Assembly: GCA_947168085.1 (NCBI GenBank)
Contig: CAMVKM010000004.1
Coordinates: 1 to 39,354 of the forward strand
DNA length: 39,354 nt
Direction of reading: 5' to 3'
Source: an uncultured Clostridia bacterium
Lineage (GTDB): Bacteria > Bacillota > Clostridia > Christensenellales > UBA1242
Within the stretch, counting starts at the first letter, position 1, and every line of letters starts with the position of its first letter. Shown here in pieces: positions 11,445 through 20,099 of this stretch. The notes under the pieces were generated by a model that saw nothing but the letters and a program-made list of their open reading frames with translations, was not told where the DNA came from and searched no databases. The position numbers and the translations under genes are program-made.

Positions 11445-14081
11445 ATGGAAGACGGAATTGAAACCATTATGGACAAAGACAGCCAGATGATCAAAGTGCC
11501 GGTTGTTGATGAAATGAAAAAAAGTTTTATTGCCTATGCAATGGCAGTAAATGTTTCGCGTGCAATCCCAGATGTGCGTGATGGACTTAAACCAGTTCAT
11601 CGAAGAATACTTTATTCAATGGGAGAACTTAACTTGTTTTCAGACAAGCCCTATCGTAAATGTGCCCGCATTGTTGGTGACGTTTTGGGTAAATATCACC
11701 CACATGGCGACAGTGCTGTTTATGAAGCATTGGTTAGGTTTGCTCAAGATTTTACTCTTAGAGCGCCACTTGTTGACGGACATGGAAACTTTGGTTCGGT
11801 TGATGGCGACCCAGCAGCAGCCATGCGTTACACCGAAGCACGTTTAAGTAAAATTGCTGCTGAAATGCTAAGAGATTTGGACAAAGACAGTGTTGACTTT
11901 GCTCCAAACTTTGACGACACACTCATGCAGCCAGTTGTGCTTCCTGCGCGTTTTCCAAACCTTTTGGTTAATGGTGCTGACGGAATTGCGGTTGGAATGG
12001 CAACAGCAATTCCAACACACAACTTGGGCGAAGTTATTGACGGAGTTGTGGCTCTTATTAACAATCCAGACATCACCATTGATCAGCTTATGGACTACAT
12101 AAAAGCGCCAGATTATCCAACTGGTGGAATCATTATGGGGCGCATGGGAATAAGGCAAGCCTACAAAACCGGACACGGAAAAGTTGTTGTTCGCGGAAGG
12201 TGCGAAATTGAAGAGGACGACAAAGAGCGTTTTCACATTGTAATTACAGAAATTCCACACCAAGTTAACAAGGCTCTGCTCATTCAACAAATGGCAAATC
12301 TTGTTAAAGACAAAAAGATTGAAGGAATTTCAGACATTCACGAAGAAAGTGACCGTGAAGGAATGCGCGTTGTTGTGGACATTAAAAAAGATGCAAACCC
12401 ACAAGTTGTGTTAAACCTTTTGTACAAGCACACACAACTGCAAACAAGTGCAGGAATCACATTTTTGGCATTAGTTGGAAAAGAACCAAAAATTTTGAAC
12501 TTAAAAGAAATGCTTTTCTACTACCTTGAACACCAAAAAGAAGTTATTGTTAGAAGAACAAAATTTGATTTAGCAAAAGCACAAGAGCGAGAACACATTG
12601 TTGAAGGTCTTGTAAAAGCGCTTCAAAACATTGACGAAGTTGTTAAAATCATAAAATCTTCAAAAGAGCGTTCTGATGCACTAAATGCCCTTATGACTAA
12701 ACTAGATTTAACAGAAAAACAAGCAAATGCAATTTTGGAAATGAGACTTGTGCGCCTTACTGCACTTGAAATTTCAAAACTTGAAAATGAACTTTTGGAA
12801 CTTCAAAAATTCTGCGCCGAAATGCAAAGTATTTTGGATAGCCCAACCAAAGTTTTAACAATTATTGCAAAAGAACTTTTGGAAATCAAGGCAAAATATG
12901 CAACTCCAAGAAAAAGTGAAATTAGCCATGATGTTGGTTCAATTGAAATTGAAGACCTTATTGCACGTGAAGACATGGTTGTTTCAATGACCAAACAGGG
13001 TTATGTTAAACGTATGGCAGTTAGTGAGTATCACACACAAAACCGTGGTGGAGTTGGAAACACCTTCCACAAAACAAAAGACAACGACTTTGTGGACAAC
13101 ATGTTTGTTGCAAACACTCATGACCAACTTATGTTCTTTACAAACAAAGGAAAAGTTTACTGCCTAAAAACCTATGAAGTGCCAGAAAGCACAAAAGGAA
13201 GCAAGGGCAGGGCAATTGTAAACCTACTTCAAGTTGACCAAGACGAAAAAGTTAATGCAATGATTTGCCGTAAAAAAGAAATGGATGGAGAAAAACTTTT
13301 CCTTGTTATGGCAACAAAAAAAGGCTTTATTAAAAAGACAAAACTTTCTGAGTTTGATTCAATTCGCCAAGTTGGTAAAAAAGCAATTGTTTTAGATGAA
13401 GATGATGAACTTATTTCTGTTCAAATTTCTGATGGCAGCCAAGACATTTTGGTTGCATCAAGCGCAGGACGATGCATGAGATTTTCGGAAAATGATGTTA
13501 GACAAAGTGGAAGATCAAGCCAAGGTGTTAAGGCAATGAAACTTCAAGAAGGCGCAACTCTTGTTGATATGGTTGTGGTTTTTGAGGGCAGCGAAATGCT
13601 TACTGTTACCGAAAACGGCTTTGGAAAACGTGTTAAGGTTGAAGATTACAGAAGGCAAGCAAGACGAGGAATGGGTGTTAGTGCCGGAAAACTTAACGAC
13701 AAAACTGGCATGGTTGTGGCACTAAAACAAATTACACCAGGTGACGACATTTTGCTTATTACAGACGCAGGTGTTGCAATTAGAATTAATTCTGAAAGCA
13801 TAAGGCTTTTGTCTAGAACAGCAATGGGCGTTAAGATGATGAGACTAAAAGGAAACAGCAAAGTGGCATCAGTTGCAGTTATGGCGCCAGACGACACTCA
13901 AACCCCAGTTGATGTTGAACAAGTGGCAAAAGAAATTCAAGAAGTTGAAGAACAAGTTGAAGGTGTTGTGGTTGCAACCCCAGACACTTCAAACCTTGAA
14001 ATGGACTATGAAATTCCAACCATGGATTTTGAAGACGAAGATGCCGACAAAGAAGAAAGCGAAGAAGACATTGAAGAATGA
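11445..14081 (+). CDS. gyrA: DNA gyrase subunit A
   Basis: [50 protein letters not shown]-type CTD repeats; acidic C-terminal tail. Confidence 0.97.
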   Translation: MEDGIETIMDKDSQMIKVPVVDEMKKSFIAYAMAVNVSRAIPDVRDGLKPVHRRILYSMGELNLFSDKPYRKCARIVGDVLGKYHPHGDSAVYEALVRFAQDFTLRAPLVDGHGNFGSVDGDPAAAMRYTEARLSKIAAEMLRDLDKDSVDFAPNFDDTLMQPVVLPARFPNLLVNGADGIAVGMATAIPTHNLGEVIDGVVALINNPDITIDQLMDYIKAPDYPTGGIIMGRMGIRQAYKTGHGKVVVRGRCEIEEDDKERFHIVITEIPHQVNKALLIQQMANLVKDKKIEGISDIHEESDREGMRVVVDIKKDANPQVVLNLLYKHTQLQTSAGITFLALVGKEPKILNLKEMLFYYLEHQKEVIVRRTKFDLAKAQEREHIVEGLVKALQNIDEVVKIIKSSKERSDALNALMTKLDLTEKQANAILEMRLVRLTALEISKLENELLELQKFCAEMQSILDSPTKVLTIIAKELLEIKAKYATPRKSEISHDVGSIEIEDLIAREDMVVSMTKQGYVKRMAVSEYHTQNRGGVGNTFHKTKDNDFVDNMFVANTHDQLMFFTNKGKVYCLKTYEVPESTKGSKGRAIVNLLQVDQDEKVNAMICRKKEMDGEKLFLVMATKKGFIKKTKLSEFDSIRQVGKKAIVLDEDDELISVQISDGSQDILVASSAGRCMRFSENDVRQSGRSSQGVKAMKLQEGATLVDMVVVFEGSEMLTVTENGFGKRVKVEDYRRQARRGMGVSAGKLNDKTGMVVALKQITPGDDILLITDAGVAIRINSESIRLLSRTAMGVKMMRLKGNSKVASVAVMAPDDTQTPVDVEQVAKEIQEVEEQVEGVVVATPDTSNLEMDYEIPTMDFEDEDADKEESEEDIEE

Positions 14082-14139
14082 TTTTGCAAAAAAATAAAGC
14101 AAAAAACACTCAAAAAACTTAAAATTTTTGATAAAAAAC

Positions 14140-14170
14140 AAAAAAGTATGGAAAAATCCATACTTTTTTT
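14140..14170. terminator. Bidirectional terminator between gyrA and the HAD-like gene
   Basis: AAAAAGTATGGA-AAAA-TCCATACTTTTT. Confidence 0.75.
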
Positions 14171-16049
14171 AATTCCAAAAAAGTTTCTTTTTGCTAAAAT
14201 ATGCGGCATATCTAAACTTGAAATTAAGGTCACGAATGCGATAATTTAGTTTTCTAAAAAACTTTCCAAAACCTTTGTAGGTGTAGCCAACATAACCAAA
14301 TGAATCAACGTAAGTGTTTTGAACTGCATCATACCAATTTCGAGAGTTGTTGTTTGCTTCAATAATTGTTCTGTAAAACATGTTGGCAACAACTGATTCA
14401 AGATTTGAATAAACGCTTTCATCAACTTTCATGATTTGTTTGAATTTGTCCACAACTTTTTCTTGAAAGCCCTTTACCAAATTGTTGTAACACAAAGTTT
14501 CGGCAGTTTTTTGTGTGTCTAGAATTGGAGTGTTTGTTTTTGGATCATAGCCCTTGCATGTGTTTTCTGGACTTCTTAACACACTTTCATAATTAAGCAT
14601 GCGATAGGACAAAACTTTGTTATTTTTTCCAAGTTTGTGTTTTTTTGAAAACAACAATCCAAACAAATTTTGTTTTTGTGCGTTTTTTGTGTCCAGTCCA
14701 ACATAGCAACCAGAAAGGTTTGTGCCATCACCTAAAAACCACCCCAAAAATTGTTGCATTGAACCATGCCAGCCACTATCTACAACAAAAACATTTTTTG
14801 TGTTCTTTTTTATTCCACATTTTTTTGCATAAGTCCAAAGAGCTTCGTTTTGTGATTGATTGTATGGCACATATGCATTTTTAAAAGCGTTGGAATTGAT
14901 AAGAGTTTTGTAGGCGTTTGTTTTTCCAAAACAAAAGTGGAAAAAGTGCTCTTGAAGTTTTAAGTTTTTGCAGATACTTTTTATTTTTTGTTTTGGGATG
15001 TTAAGGGTTAACATAAAATTGTGTGGCGAGATAAAGGCACGGTGAGAAAGTTGTTTGAAACGTGTGTCATAAGGAGTTAAAACAGCATTTAAAAGACTGC
15101 TTCTAGAGCCCACAAAATAGTGTAATTTCATGTTCACACCTTTTGCTTTAATGTATTCTTCAAAAAGTGTTTTTAAAAATTTGCCCTCACGTGCCAAAAA
15201 CCAAATTTCATTGATGTTGTGTCGTTTTGTGTGGTCAAAAAGACGTTTGGTAAAAAGATAGAGTGGAAAAGCATAGTTTGTGTAAATGTTTTCTTTTTTT
15301 CCATCTTCAAAAATTTTGTTATATTCCTCAGGAATTTCAAGCTTTGTTTTTGTTTTTTGCAAATTGTTTGAAGGAAGTTTTATGTAAGGTGCTGCTGATT
15401 TTGTTTTTATACCAACTTTTGATGGCATTATTTTGTCAGACCAAATGTTGTCCCCAAACATCAAAACATTTTTTGGTTTTAAATGAAGTTTTTTCAAAAG
15501 GCAAGGATACAAACTGCCCGCTTTTTTTGAAAGTTTGAAATCACAAGAAACAAAAATGTCATCAAAAAAGTTTTTAACCCCAAGATTTTCAAGCCAACGA
15601 TTTAAAATTTCTTTTGTTGTGTAAAAATCGGAAACCATAAAAATTTTTTTGCCTAATTTTTTTTGTTTTTCCAAAAATTTAAAGTTTTTTGTTTTTAGGT
15701 AGTGGCTTTCATCTTCAGCTTTAAAATAGTTTTCACTTGCAATTTTTAAAAATTTTTGTTTGTCAAAATTTTTTTGCATTTTATATTTTAAAATTGTGTC
15801 TGCAATTTTAGAAAAAATGCAGTCAATGTTCATCAAAAATTCACAATTTTCAATTTCTAAAACATCAATATGTTCAAGTTCTTTCCAACAACTTTTAAAC
15901 AGTTTGAAAAATTTGTCACTTGAAATGCTGTTATATGTTTTGCTCATTTGTTTTGACCAATCAAAAATCACGTCGTCGGGGTGTTTTGTTCTCCCAATGA
16001 TTGTGTTAAAACAATCCACAAAAATTGTTGTAGTTTTTTTGTTTTGCAT
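14169..16049 (-). CDS. HAD-like hydrolase (COG5610-like)
   Basis: TTTIFVDCFNTIIGR near N-terminus, KIFMVSDFYTTKEIL, NVLMFGDNIWSDKIMP. Confidence 0.65.
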   Translation of the reverse strand: MQNKKTTTIFVDCFNTIIGRTKHPDDVIFDWSKQMSKTYNSISSDKFFKLFKSCWKELEHIDVLEIENCEFLMNIDCIFSKIADTILKYKMQKNFDKQKFLKIASENYFKAEDESHYLKTKNFKFLEKQKKLGKKIFMVSDFYTTKEILNRWLENLGVKNFFDDIFVSCDFKLSKKAGSLYPCLLKKLHLKPKNVLMFGDNIWSDKIMPSKVGIKTKSAAPYIKLPSNNLQKTKTKLEIPEEYNKIFEDGKKENIYTNYAFPLYLFTKRLFDHTKRHNINEIWFLAREGKFLKTLFEEYIKAKGVNMKLHYFVGSRSSLLNAVLTPYDTRFKQLSHRAFISPHNFMLTLNIPKQKIKSICKNLKLQEHFFHFCFGKTNAYKTLINSNAFKNAYVPYNQSQNEALWTYAKKCGIKKNTKNVFVVDSGWHGSMQQFLGWFLGDGTNLSGCYVGLDTKNAQKQNLFGLLFSKKHKLGKNNKVLSYRMLNYESVLRSPENTCKGYDPKTNTPILDTQKTAETLCYNNLVKGFQEKVVDKFKQIMKVDESVYSNLESVVANMFYRTIIEANNNSRNWYDAVQNTYVDSFGYVGYTYKGFGKFFRKLNYRIRDLNFKFRYAAYFSKKKLFWN

Positions 16050-16149
16050 AAAAATTCCTCTAATTAGTAAATATATTATATAACAAAGTTATACAATTGT
16101 CAACTTTTGTGAATGTTTTGTAAAAACATACAAAAAAATCATAAAAAAA

Positions 16150-16178
16150 CAAAAAGAGTGATGTTTCACTCTTTTATT
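16150..16178 (-). terminator. Terminator of ferredoxin gene
   Basis: AAAGAGTGA-tgt-TTCACTCTTT followed on the minus strand by a T-rich tract. Confidence 0.6.
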
Positions 16179-16345
16179 TCAATTGCTGCAACTGGGCAAG
16201 ATGCTGCAGCGTCTTTTGCTTGGCTATCATTTTTGTTTGGCAAAGCTTTTGCTTTTCCGTCATCATCCAAAACAAAAACTTGTGGGCAAATGCTGGTGCA
16301 AAGGCCACAACCAATGCAAATGTCTTTGTTTACTTTTGCTTCCAT
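16166..16345 (-). CDS. Ferredoxin, single [4Fe-4S] type
   Basis: MEAKVNKDICIGCGLCTSICPQVF...AAASCPVAAIEIKE; start at 16345 preceded by AAAAGGAG on minus strand. Confidence 0.92.
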   Translation of the reverse strand: MEAKVNKDICIGCGLCTSICPQVFVLDDDGKAKALPNKNDSQAKDAAASCPVAAIEIKE

Positions 16346-16519
16346 GTGTTTTCTCCTTTTGTTTTTTATTTTAACACATTTTATGAAAAAAGCAAAGCAA
16401 AAATGCAAAGTTTTTGTTTTTTTAAAAAGCAATTTGGCATTAAAAACAGTTTTTTGTGATACTTTAAAAAATGTTTTTTAAAATTTTAAGCATTTTTTAA
16501 TTTTTTTTGGTTAAAATTA

Positions 16520-16548
16520 TTGACAGACTTGTTTTTTTTTGTTACAAT
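16520..16548 (+). promoter_or_regulatory. tRNA-Asn promoter
   Basis: TTGACA-17 bp-TACAAT. Confidence 0.7.
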
Positions 16549-16582
16549 ATACGAGTAATCTTAAAAAAAAGACTACCAGTAT

Positions 16583-16658
16583 TCCTCAATAGCTCAGCTG
16601 GTAGAGCACTCGGCTGTTAACCGATAGGTCGCAGGTTCAAGTCCTGCTTGAGGAGCCA
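16583..16658 (+). tRNA. tRNA-Asn (GTT), CCA encoded
   Basis: TCCTCAA/TTGAGGA acceptor stem; AGCTCAGCTGGTAGAGC D-arm; anticodon GTT at 16616-16618; GCAGGTTCAAGTCCTGC T-arm. Confidence 0.97.
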
Positions 16659-16663
16659 AGCAG

Positions 16664-16694
16664 TCCACAATTCTTGCGAATTGTGGATTTTTTG
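16664..16694 (+). terminator. tRNA-Asn terminator
   Basis: TCCACAATTC-TTGC-GAATTGTGGATTTTTTT. Confidence 0.8.
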
Positions 16695-16707
16695 TTTCAC
16701 AAAAAAT

Positions 16708-16844
16708 GACTTGAATCTGCGCCGAAGTTTGTCTTGCAGTGCAAGCCAATCAATTTCACAAAACTCATAAAAACAAACAAGCTTGTTTTTACTGATTTTT
16801 GTTCATTGGACGCAGGTTAAGGCGTTGAAGAAGCTTGAGGATCA
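16708..16844. repeat. Degenerate tRNA-Asn T-arm/3'-end copies, one inverted and one direct
   Basis: 16708-16723 GACTTGAATCTGCGCC approximates the reverse complement of the tRNA GGTCGCAGGTTCAAGTC; 16805-16842 ATTGGACGCAGGTTAAG...GCTTGAGGA resembles tRNA ATAGGTCGCAGGTTCAAG..GCTTGAGGA. Confidence 0.5.
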
Positions 16845-16890
16845 AAAAAAGTCTAATTCTAAATTTCAAAGTTTTGAGTTAGACTTTTTC
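16844..16890 (+). terminator. Terminator-like hairpin
   Basis: AAAAAAGTCTAATTC...GAGTTAGACTTTTT. Confidence 0.5.
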
Positions 16891-17024
16891 ATTTTAAAGT
16901 AAATTATTAAATTTTTTTAAAAAGTTGACATTAAAAATTCAAAAACACTTGACACAGTGTGTTATAATATAATTAGAAAATACTTTCTAAAATTCTTGAC
17001 AAACTAAAAAGGGAGATTTATAAT

Positions 17025-17666
17025 ATGAACATCTTAAAAGGTTATGAAGAACAATTAAGTGGAATTTTTAGTGATTGGATTAAAGTTCAAGACTTTAAAA
17101 ATCCACTCACACTAGACAATTTTTCTAAAAATGGTGTTCCCGCAGAAATGGTTAAACCACACTGTGCGGTTTGTACAACAGTAAACCAATGCTGGTTTAA
17201 AAATGAAGAAAACAAAAAACCAAAAGAAATGGACTATGACAGTTATTCCAAATTTAACAGAAAACAAAAAGGGCTTTATCACCCTTATTGCCACTGCCAA
17301 AAAAGGGGACTTAATCCACCAAAAGAAGAAGATATTAAAATTGTTCTAGACAAAAACAAAGAAAATTATTTTTTTAATTCAAAAGGAAATTGGTTTTATT
17401 CTTGGGGATATAAAGATAAAGACAAAAATGATTTTATAAAAACACTAAAAGAAAAAATCATAAAGGCCTATGTTAGAGGAAATTATATAAATGGAAAATA
17501 TGATTTTGAAGAACAAAAGAAATATGGTTTTAGAATAAATATTTTTGTTACCATTGATGGAGTAAATGAAAACAAAGGACATTTTTATGATATGAAATCT
17601 GGTTTTATTGTTTATCCAAATGGAAGATTAAAAAACACAACGCCACTTATAAGGAGGGAAAAATGA
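17025..17666 (+). CDS. Putative toxin with MuF-like Cys/His segment and polymorphic-toxin-type C-terminal tail
   Basis: HCAVCTTVNQCWF...LYHPYCHCQ; C-terminus YGFRINI...MKSGFIVYPNGRLKNTTPLI; RBS AAAGGGAG; stop overlaps the downstream ATG (ATGA). Confidence 0.55.
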   Translation: MNILKGYEEQLSGIFSDWIKVQDFKNPLTLDNFSKNGVPAEMVKPHCAVCTTVNQCWFKNEENKKPKEMDYDSYSKFNRKQKGLYHPYCHCQKRGLNPPKEEDIKIVLDKNKENYFFNSKGNWFYSWGYKDKDKNDFIKTLKEKIIKAYVRGNYINGKYDFEEQKKYGFRINIFVTIDGVNENKGHFYDMKSGFIVYPNGRLKNTTPLIRREK

Positions 17667-18013
17667 GAATAAAATATTTAGATAAAGTGAGAGTTTTAAA
17701 AGACAATGAGAATTATAAAAAATCTAATGTTTTTGCCGGAGATGTTGGAGTTGTTTGGCTTCCTGAAATTCGAGATAACACATTTTATGTTATGTTTGAA
17801 AATGGAGAACAAGATTTTGACAAATTGGATTGTGTTGAAACTTGCATAAAGATTGAAGATTTGGAATTGGTTGAAGACTATGGTTTAACAAACGAACAAA
17901 TTGCCGAATCTTTGCCTTCTGATGAGCTTTGGTGGTGCGTTGTTGAAGACGGGTTCATCAAAAATATTAAGGGCGAAAAAAAGAACAAAATCCCTTTTGA
18001 CTATGATTCTTAA
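17663..18013 (+). CDS. Putative immunity protein, DUF4926-like
   Basis: YLDKVRVLKDNENYKKSNVFAGDVGVVW; paralog of 26003..26341 (WWC.VEDGFIKN.KGEKKNKIP.DYDS). Confidence 0.65.
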   Translation: MRIKYLDKVRVLKDNENYKKSNVFAGDVGVVWLPEIRDNTFYVMFENGEQDFDKLDCVETCIKIEDLELVEDYGLTNEQIAESLPSDELWWCVVEDGFIKNIKGEKKNKIPFDYDS

Positions 18014-18036
18014 GTGTTTCAATTTAGAATTCTTGT

Positions 18037-18143
18037 GGTGAGCCAACAAAAGCACCCTTTGTGTGTTTTTTTGTTCCTCGCAGGACTGCACGCATTGAGC
18101 GTGCTGTTTTGCTTTTGCAAAACGAACCTGCTAAGGCAACATC
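18037..18143 (+). ncRNA. Repeated structured element, copy 1 (predicted three-way junction)
   Basis: Outer stem GCAGG (18080-18084)/CCTGC (18127-18131), hairpin GCACGC-ATTGA-GCGTGC, hairpin GTTTTGC-TTTT-GCAAAAC, then TAAGGCAACATC; similar copy at 19109-19208. RNA versus DNA-site role unknown. Confidence 0.5.
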
Positions 18144-18170
18144 TCAAATTATGAGTTAAGAAAATTAGAT

Positions 18171-18299
18171 ATGCACGGGCAAAGAGTTAACATTAAAATT
18201 ATTTTAAAAAACAACAATAGAGAATATGAAATTATCTCAGGTTGGATGGTAAAACCTAATGGTAAATTATTGTTGCTAACTCCTCTTGCAGATGATTAA
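18171..18299 (+). pseudogene. Orphan toxin C-terminal fragment (42 aa)
   Basis: MHGQRVNIKIILKNNNREYEIISGWMVKPNGKLLLLTPLADD aligns with the C-terminus of the 17025 ORF. Confidence 0.55.
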
Positions 18300-18313
18300 A
18301 AGGAGAAAATTAT

Positions 18314-18574
18314 ATGAAAGAATATGACTTAGTGGAATTAATTAGAATGAGACCAGAATATGAAAAAGAAGGCTTAAAGCTTGGTGATTTTGGCGCAGTT
18401 ATGTGTGAAAAGCCAATCAATGGTGAATGGCTTATAATATTTTCAGAATTTTATACTGGAAAAGACATTGCTGATATTTCAGTAAAAGAAGAAGACCTAA
18501 AAGTTTGGGATAAAGTGCCCGAAGAAAAATTGCCACCACGAAAAATAAAAATAAATAAACCGAAGGAGAAATAG
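18314..18574 (+). CDS. Putative immunity protein, DUF4926-like
   Basis: MKEYDLVELIRMRPEYEKEGLKLGDFGAVM; RBS AAAAGGAG. Confidence 0.65.
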   Translation: MKEYDLVELIRMRPEYEKEGLKLGDFGAVMCEKPINGEWLIIFSEFYTGKDIADISVKEEDLKVWDKVPEEKLPPRKIKINKPKEK

Positions 18575-18609
18575 TAAACACAACGCCATTTGGAGGATGG
18601 ATACAATGA
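18574..18609 (+). pseudogene. Vestigial toxin C-terminal tail (VNTTPFGGWIQ*)
   Basis: Open frame TEGEIVNTTPFGGWIQ-TGA ending in an ATGA overlap with the ATG at 18606. Confidence 0.45.
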
Positions 18610-19073
18610 AAAAATTTGATTTAGTGGTTTTAAACAATGAAAAACCTTACATAAAACTTAATATTAAAGAAAAAACTTTGGGAATAGTTCTTGACTCTAA
18701 TCAAAACACGGCTCAAGTTTTGTTTTTTAATCCAAAAAACTTGGGTGAATATTTGATCGCAGAGATTTACCAAAAAGATTTGAATATACAACAAGAAGAA
18801 ATCTCAAAAGAAATCAAACAAGACATTGAAAAAAAATTAGATGAACTTATCAAAAAAGCAAAGCCGTTTTTTGATGTTCCAAAATTCAAATTATATGACA
18901 AAGTGAAACTTATTGTTGAAGATGAGAAATATACTAAATTTGGAATTCATAAAGGCGAAATTGGTGTTGTTGTTGATGATAATGCCGTGCAAAATTATGT
19001 TGAAGTTGATTTTGTGAATTTCAACGACTCAATTTCAGTTGATTTTAATGATTTAGAAATTATAAATAATTAA
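18606..19073 (+). CDS. Putative immunity protein with two DUF4926-like domains
   Basis: KKFDLVVLNNEKPYIKLNIKEKTLGIVL and FKLYDKVKLIVEDEKYTKFGIHKGEIGVVVD; start at 18606 fits the GGAGG spacing better than 18597. Confidence 0.65.
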   Translation: MKKFDLVVLNNEKPYIKLNIKEKTLGIVLDSNQNTAQVLFFNPKNLGEYLIAEIYQKDLNIQQEEISKEIKQDIEKKLDELIKKAKPFFDVPKFKLYDKVKLIVEDEKYTKFGIHKGEIGVVVDDNAVQNYVEVDFVNFNDSISVDFNDLEIINN

Positions 19074-19103
19074 AAAAGCCTTGCGTTCTGCAAGGTTTTT
19101 TTA
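19073..19103 (+). terminator. Terminator after third immunity gene
   Basis: AAGCCTTGC-GTTCT-GCAAGGTTTTTTT. Confidence 0.7.
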
Positions 19104-19108
19104 ATTTT

Positions 19109-19208
19109 GGTGAGCCACAAAAAGCCCATTTGGGCTTTTTTTGTTACTTGCAGGACTGCACCATGTGCTGTTTTGCATAAGCAAAACGAACCTTGCTAAG
19201 GCAACATC
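19109..19208 (+). ncRNA. Repeated structured element, copy 2 (predicted three-way junction)
   Basis: GCAGG (19150-19154)/CTTGC, GCAC-CAT-GTGC, GTTTTGC-ATAA-GCAAAAC, TAAGGCAACATC; preceded by terminator-like AAAGCCCATTTGGGCTTTTTT. Confidence 0.5.
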
Positions 19209-19433
19209 GTCAGTTGGTTAAAAGTGTTTAAGCACCTTATTGGACCATTAAAAAGGAATTATTGTTTTATCATCTATCTTATTTGTTTTTTGTGAACGCA
19301 TATTTTATTGCCAAGCGTTAGGTTAGTCACTTGTGTAAAAAGCACATGCTTAAATGTAAATTGAATTTTTTAAGTCATAACAAGACAAAATAAAAATTTT
19401 GTGATATAATAAAAGAAAATTCGTGAGGTGATT

Positions 19434-20099
19434 ATGAAAGTTTTACTTGCAGAAGATGACAAACAAATTTCAAGTGCTGTTAAACAGATTTTAGAGATGT
19501 CTGGGTTTGAGGTAATACCAGTTTTTGATGGAGAAAGTGCCTTTGAATTAGTTTCAAAAACAAATTTTGATGCTGTAATTTTGGATGTTATGATGCCAAA
19601 GATGAATGGCTTTGATGTCCTTAAAAGCATAAGAGAAAATGAAAACGAGGTGCCAATTCTAATGCTTACAGCACTTTCGCAAATTGATGACAAAGTACAT
19701 GGTCTTGATTTAGGGGCTGATGATTATCTTCCAAAACCTTTTGAAGCGAAAGAACTTGTAGCAAGAGTAAAAGCACTCACAAGACGACAAAAACAAGAAA
19801 CAAAAGTTTTAAATTTTGAAAATTTGAGTTTAAATCCAAATACTTTTGAAATCAGTGCTAGCAAAACTTTGCAACTCACAAACAAAGAATTTAAAATTCT
19901 AATGCTTCTTTTAAATTCTCAAAACATGCTTATGTCCACAGAAAGTCTTATGGAAAAAGTGTGGGGATATGAAAGTGAAAGTGAATTAAATGTAGTTTGG
20001 GTGTTTATTTCTGGACTTAGAAAAAAACTTGAAAAAATTGGGGCAAACTGCACAATTAAAGCAGTTCGCGGAGTTGGATATAAATTGGAGAAATTATGA
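19434..20099 (+). CDS. OmpR/PhoB-family response regulator
   Basis: LLAEDDKQISSAVKQIL, VILDVMMPKMNGFDVL, GADDYLPKPF, winged-helix C-terminus VRGVGYKLEKL. Confidence 0.95.
   Translation: MKVLLAEDDKQISSAVKQILEMSGFEVIPVFDGESAFELVSKTNFDAVILDVMMPKMNGFDVLKSIRENENEVPILMLTALSQIDDKVHGLDLGADDYLPKPFEAKELVARVKALTRRQKQETKVLNFENLSLNPNTFEISASKTLQLTNKEFKILMLLLNSQNMLMSTESLMEKVWGYESESELNVVWVFISGLRKKLEKIGANCTIKAVRGVGYKLEKL

Noticed and set aside
18080-18131. Three-way junction as a hammerhead ribozyme
   Set aside because: Lacks the CUGANGA and GAAA core motifs; only a GAA between the second hairpin and outer stem
18071-18151. Open frame LAGLHALSVLFCFCKTNLLRQHLKL across the repeated element as a coding sequence
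   Set aside because: The second copy has a 1-nt shift inside the frame while the stems are preserved, so structure explains the conservation better than protein
16900-19430. Integrase, transposase or phage structural genes flanking the island
   Set aside because: None of the ORFs shows such motifs; only the MuF-like Cys/His segment and tRNA-like repeats hint at mobility
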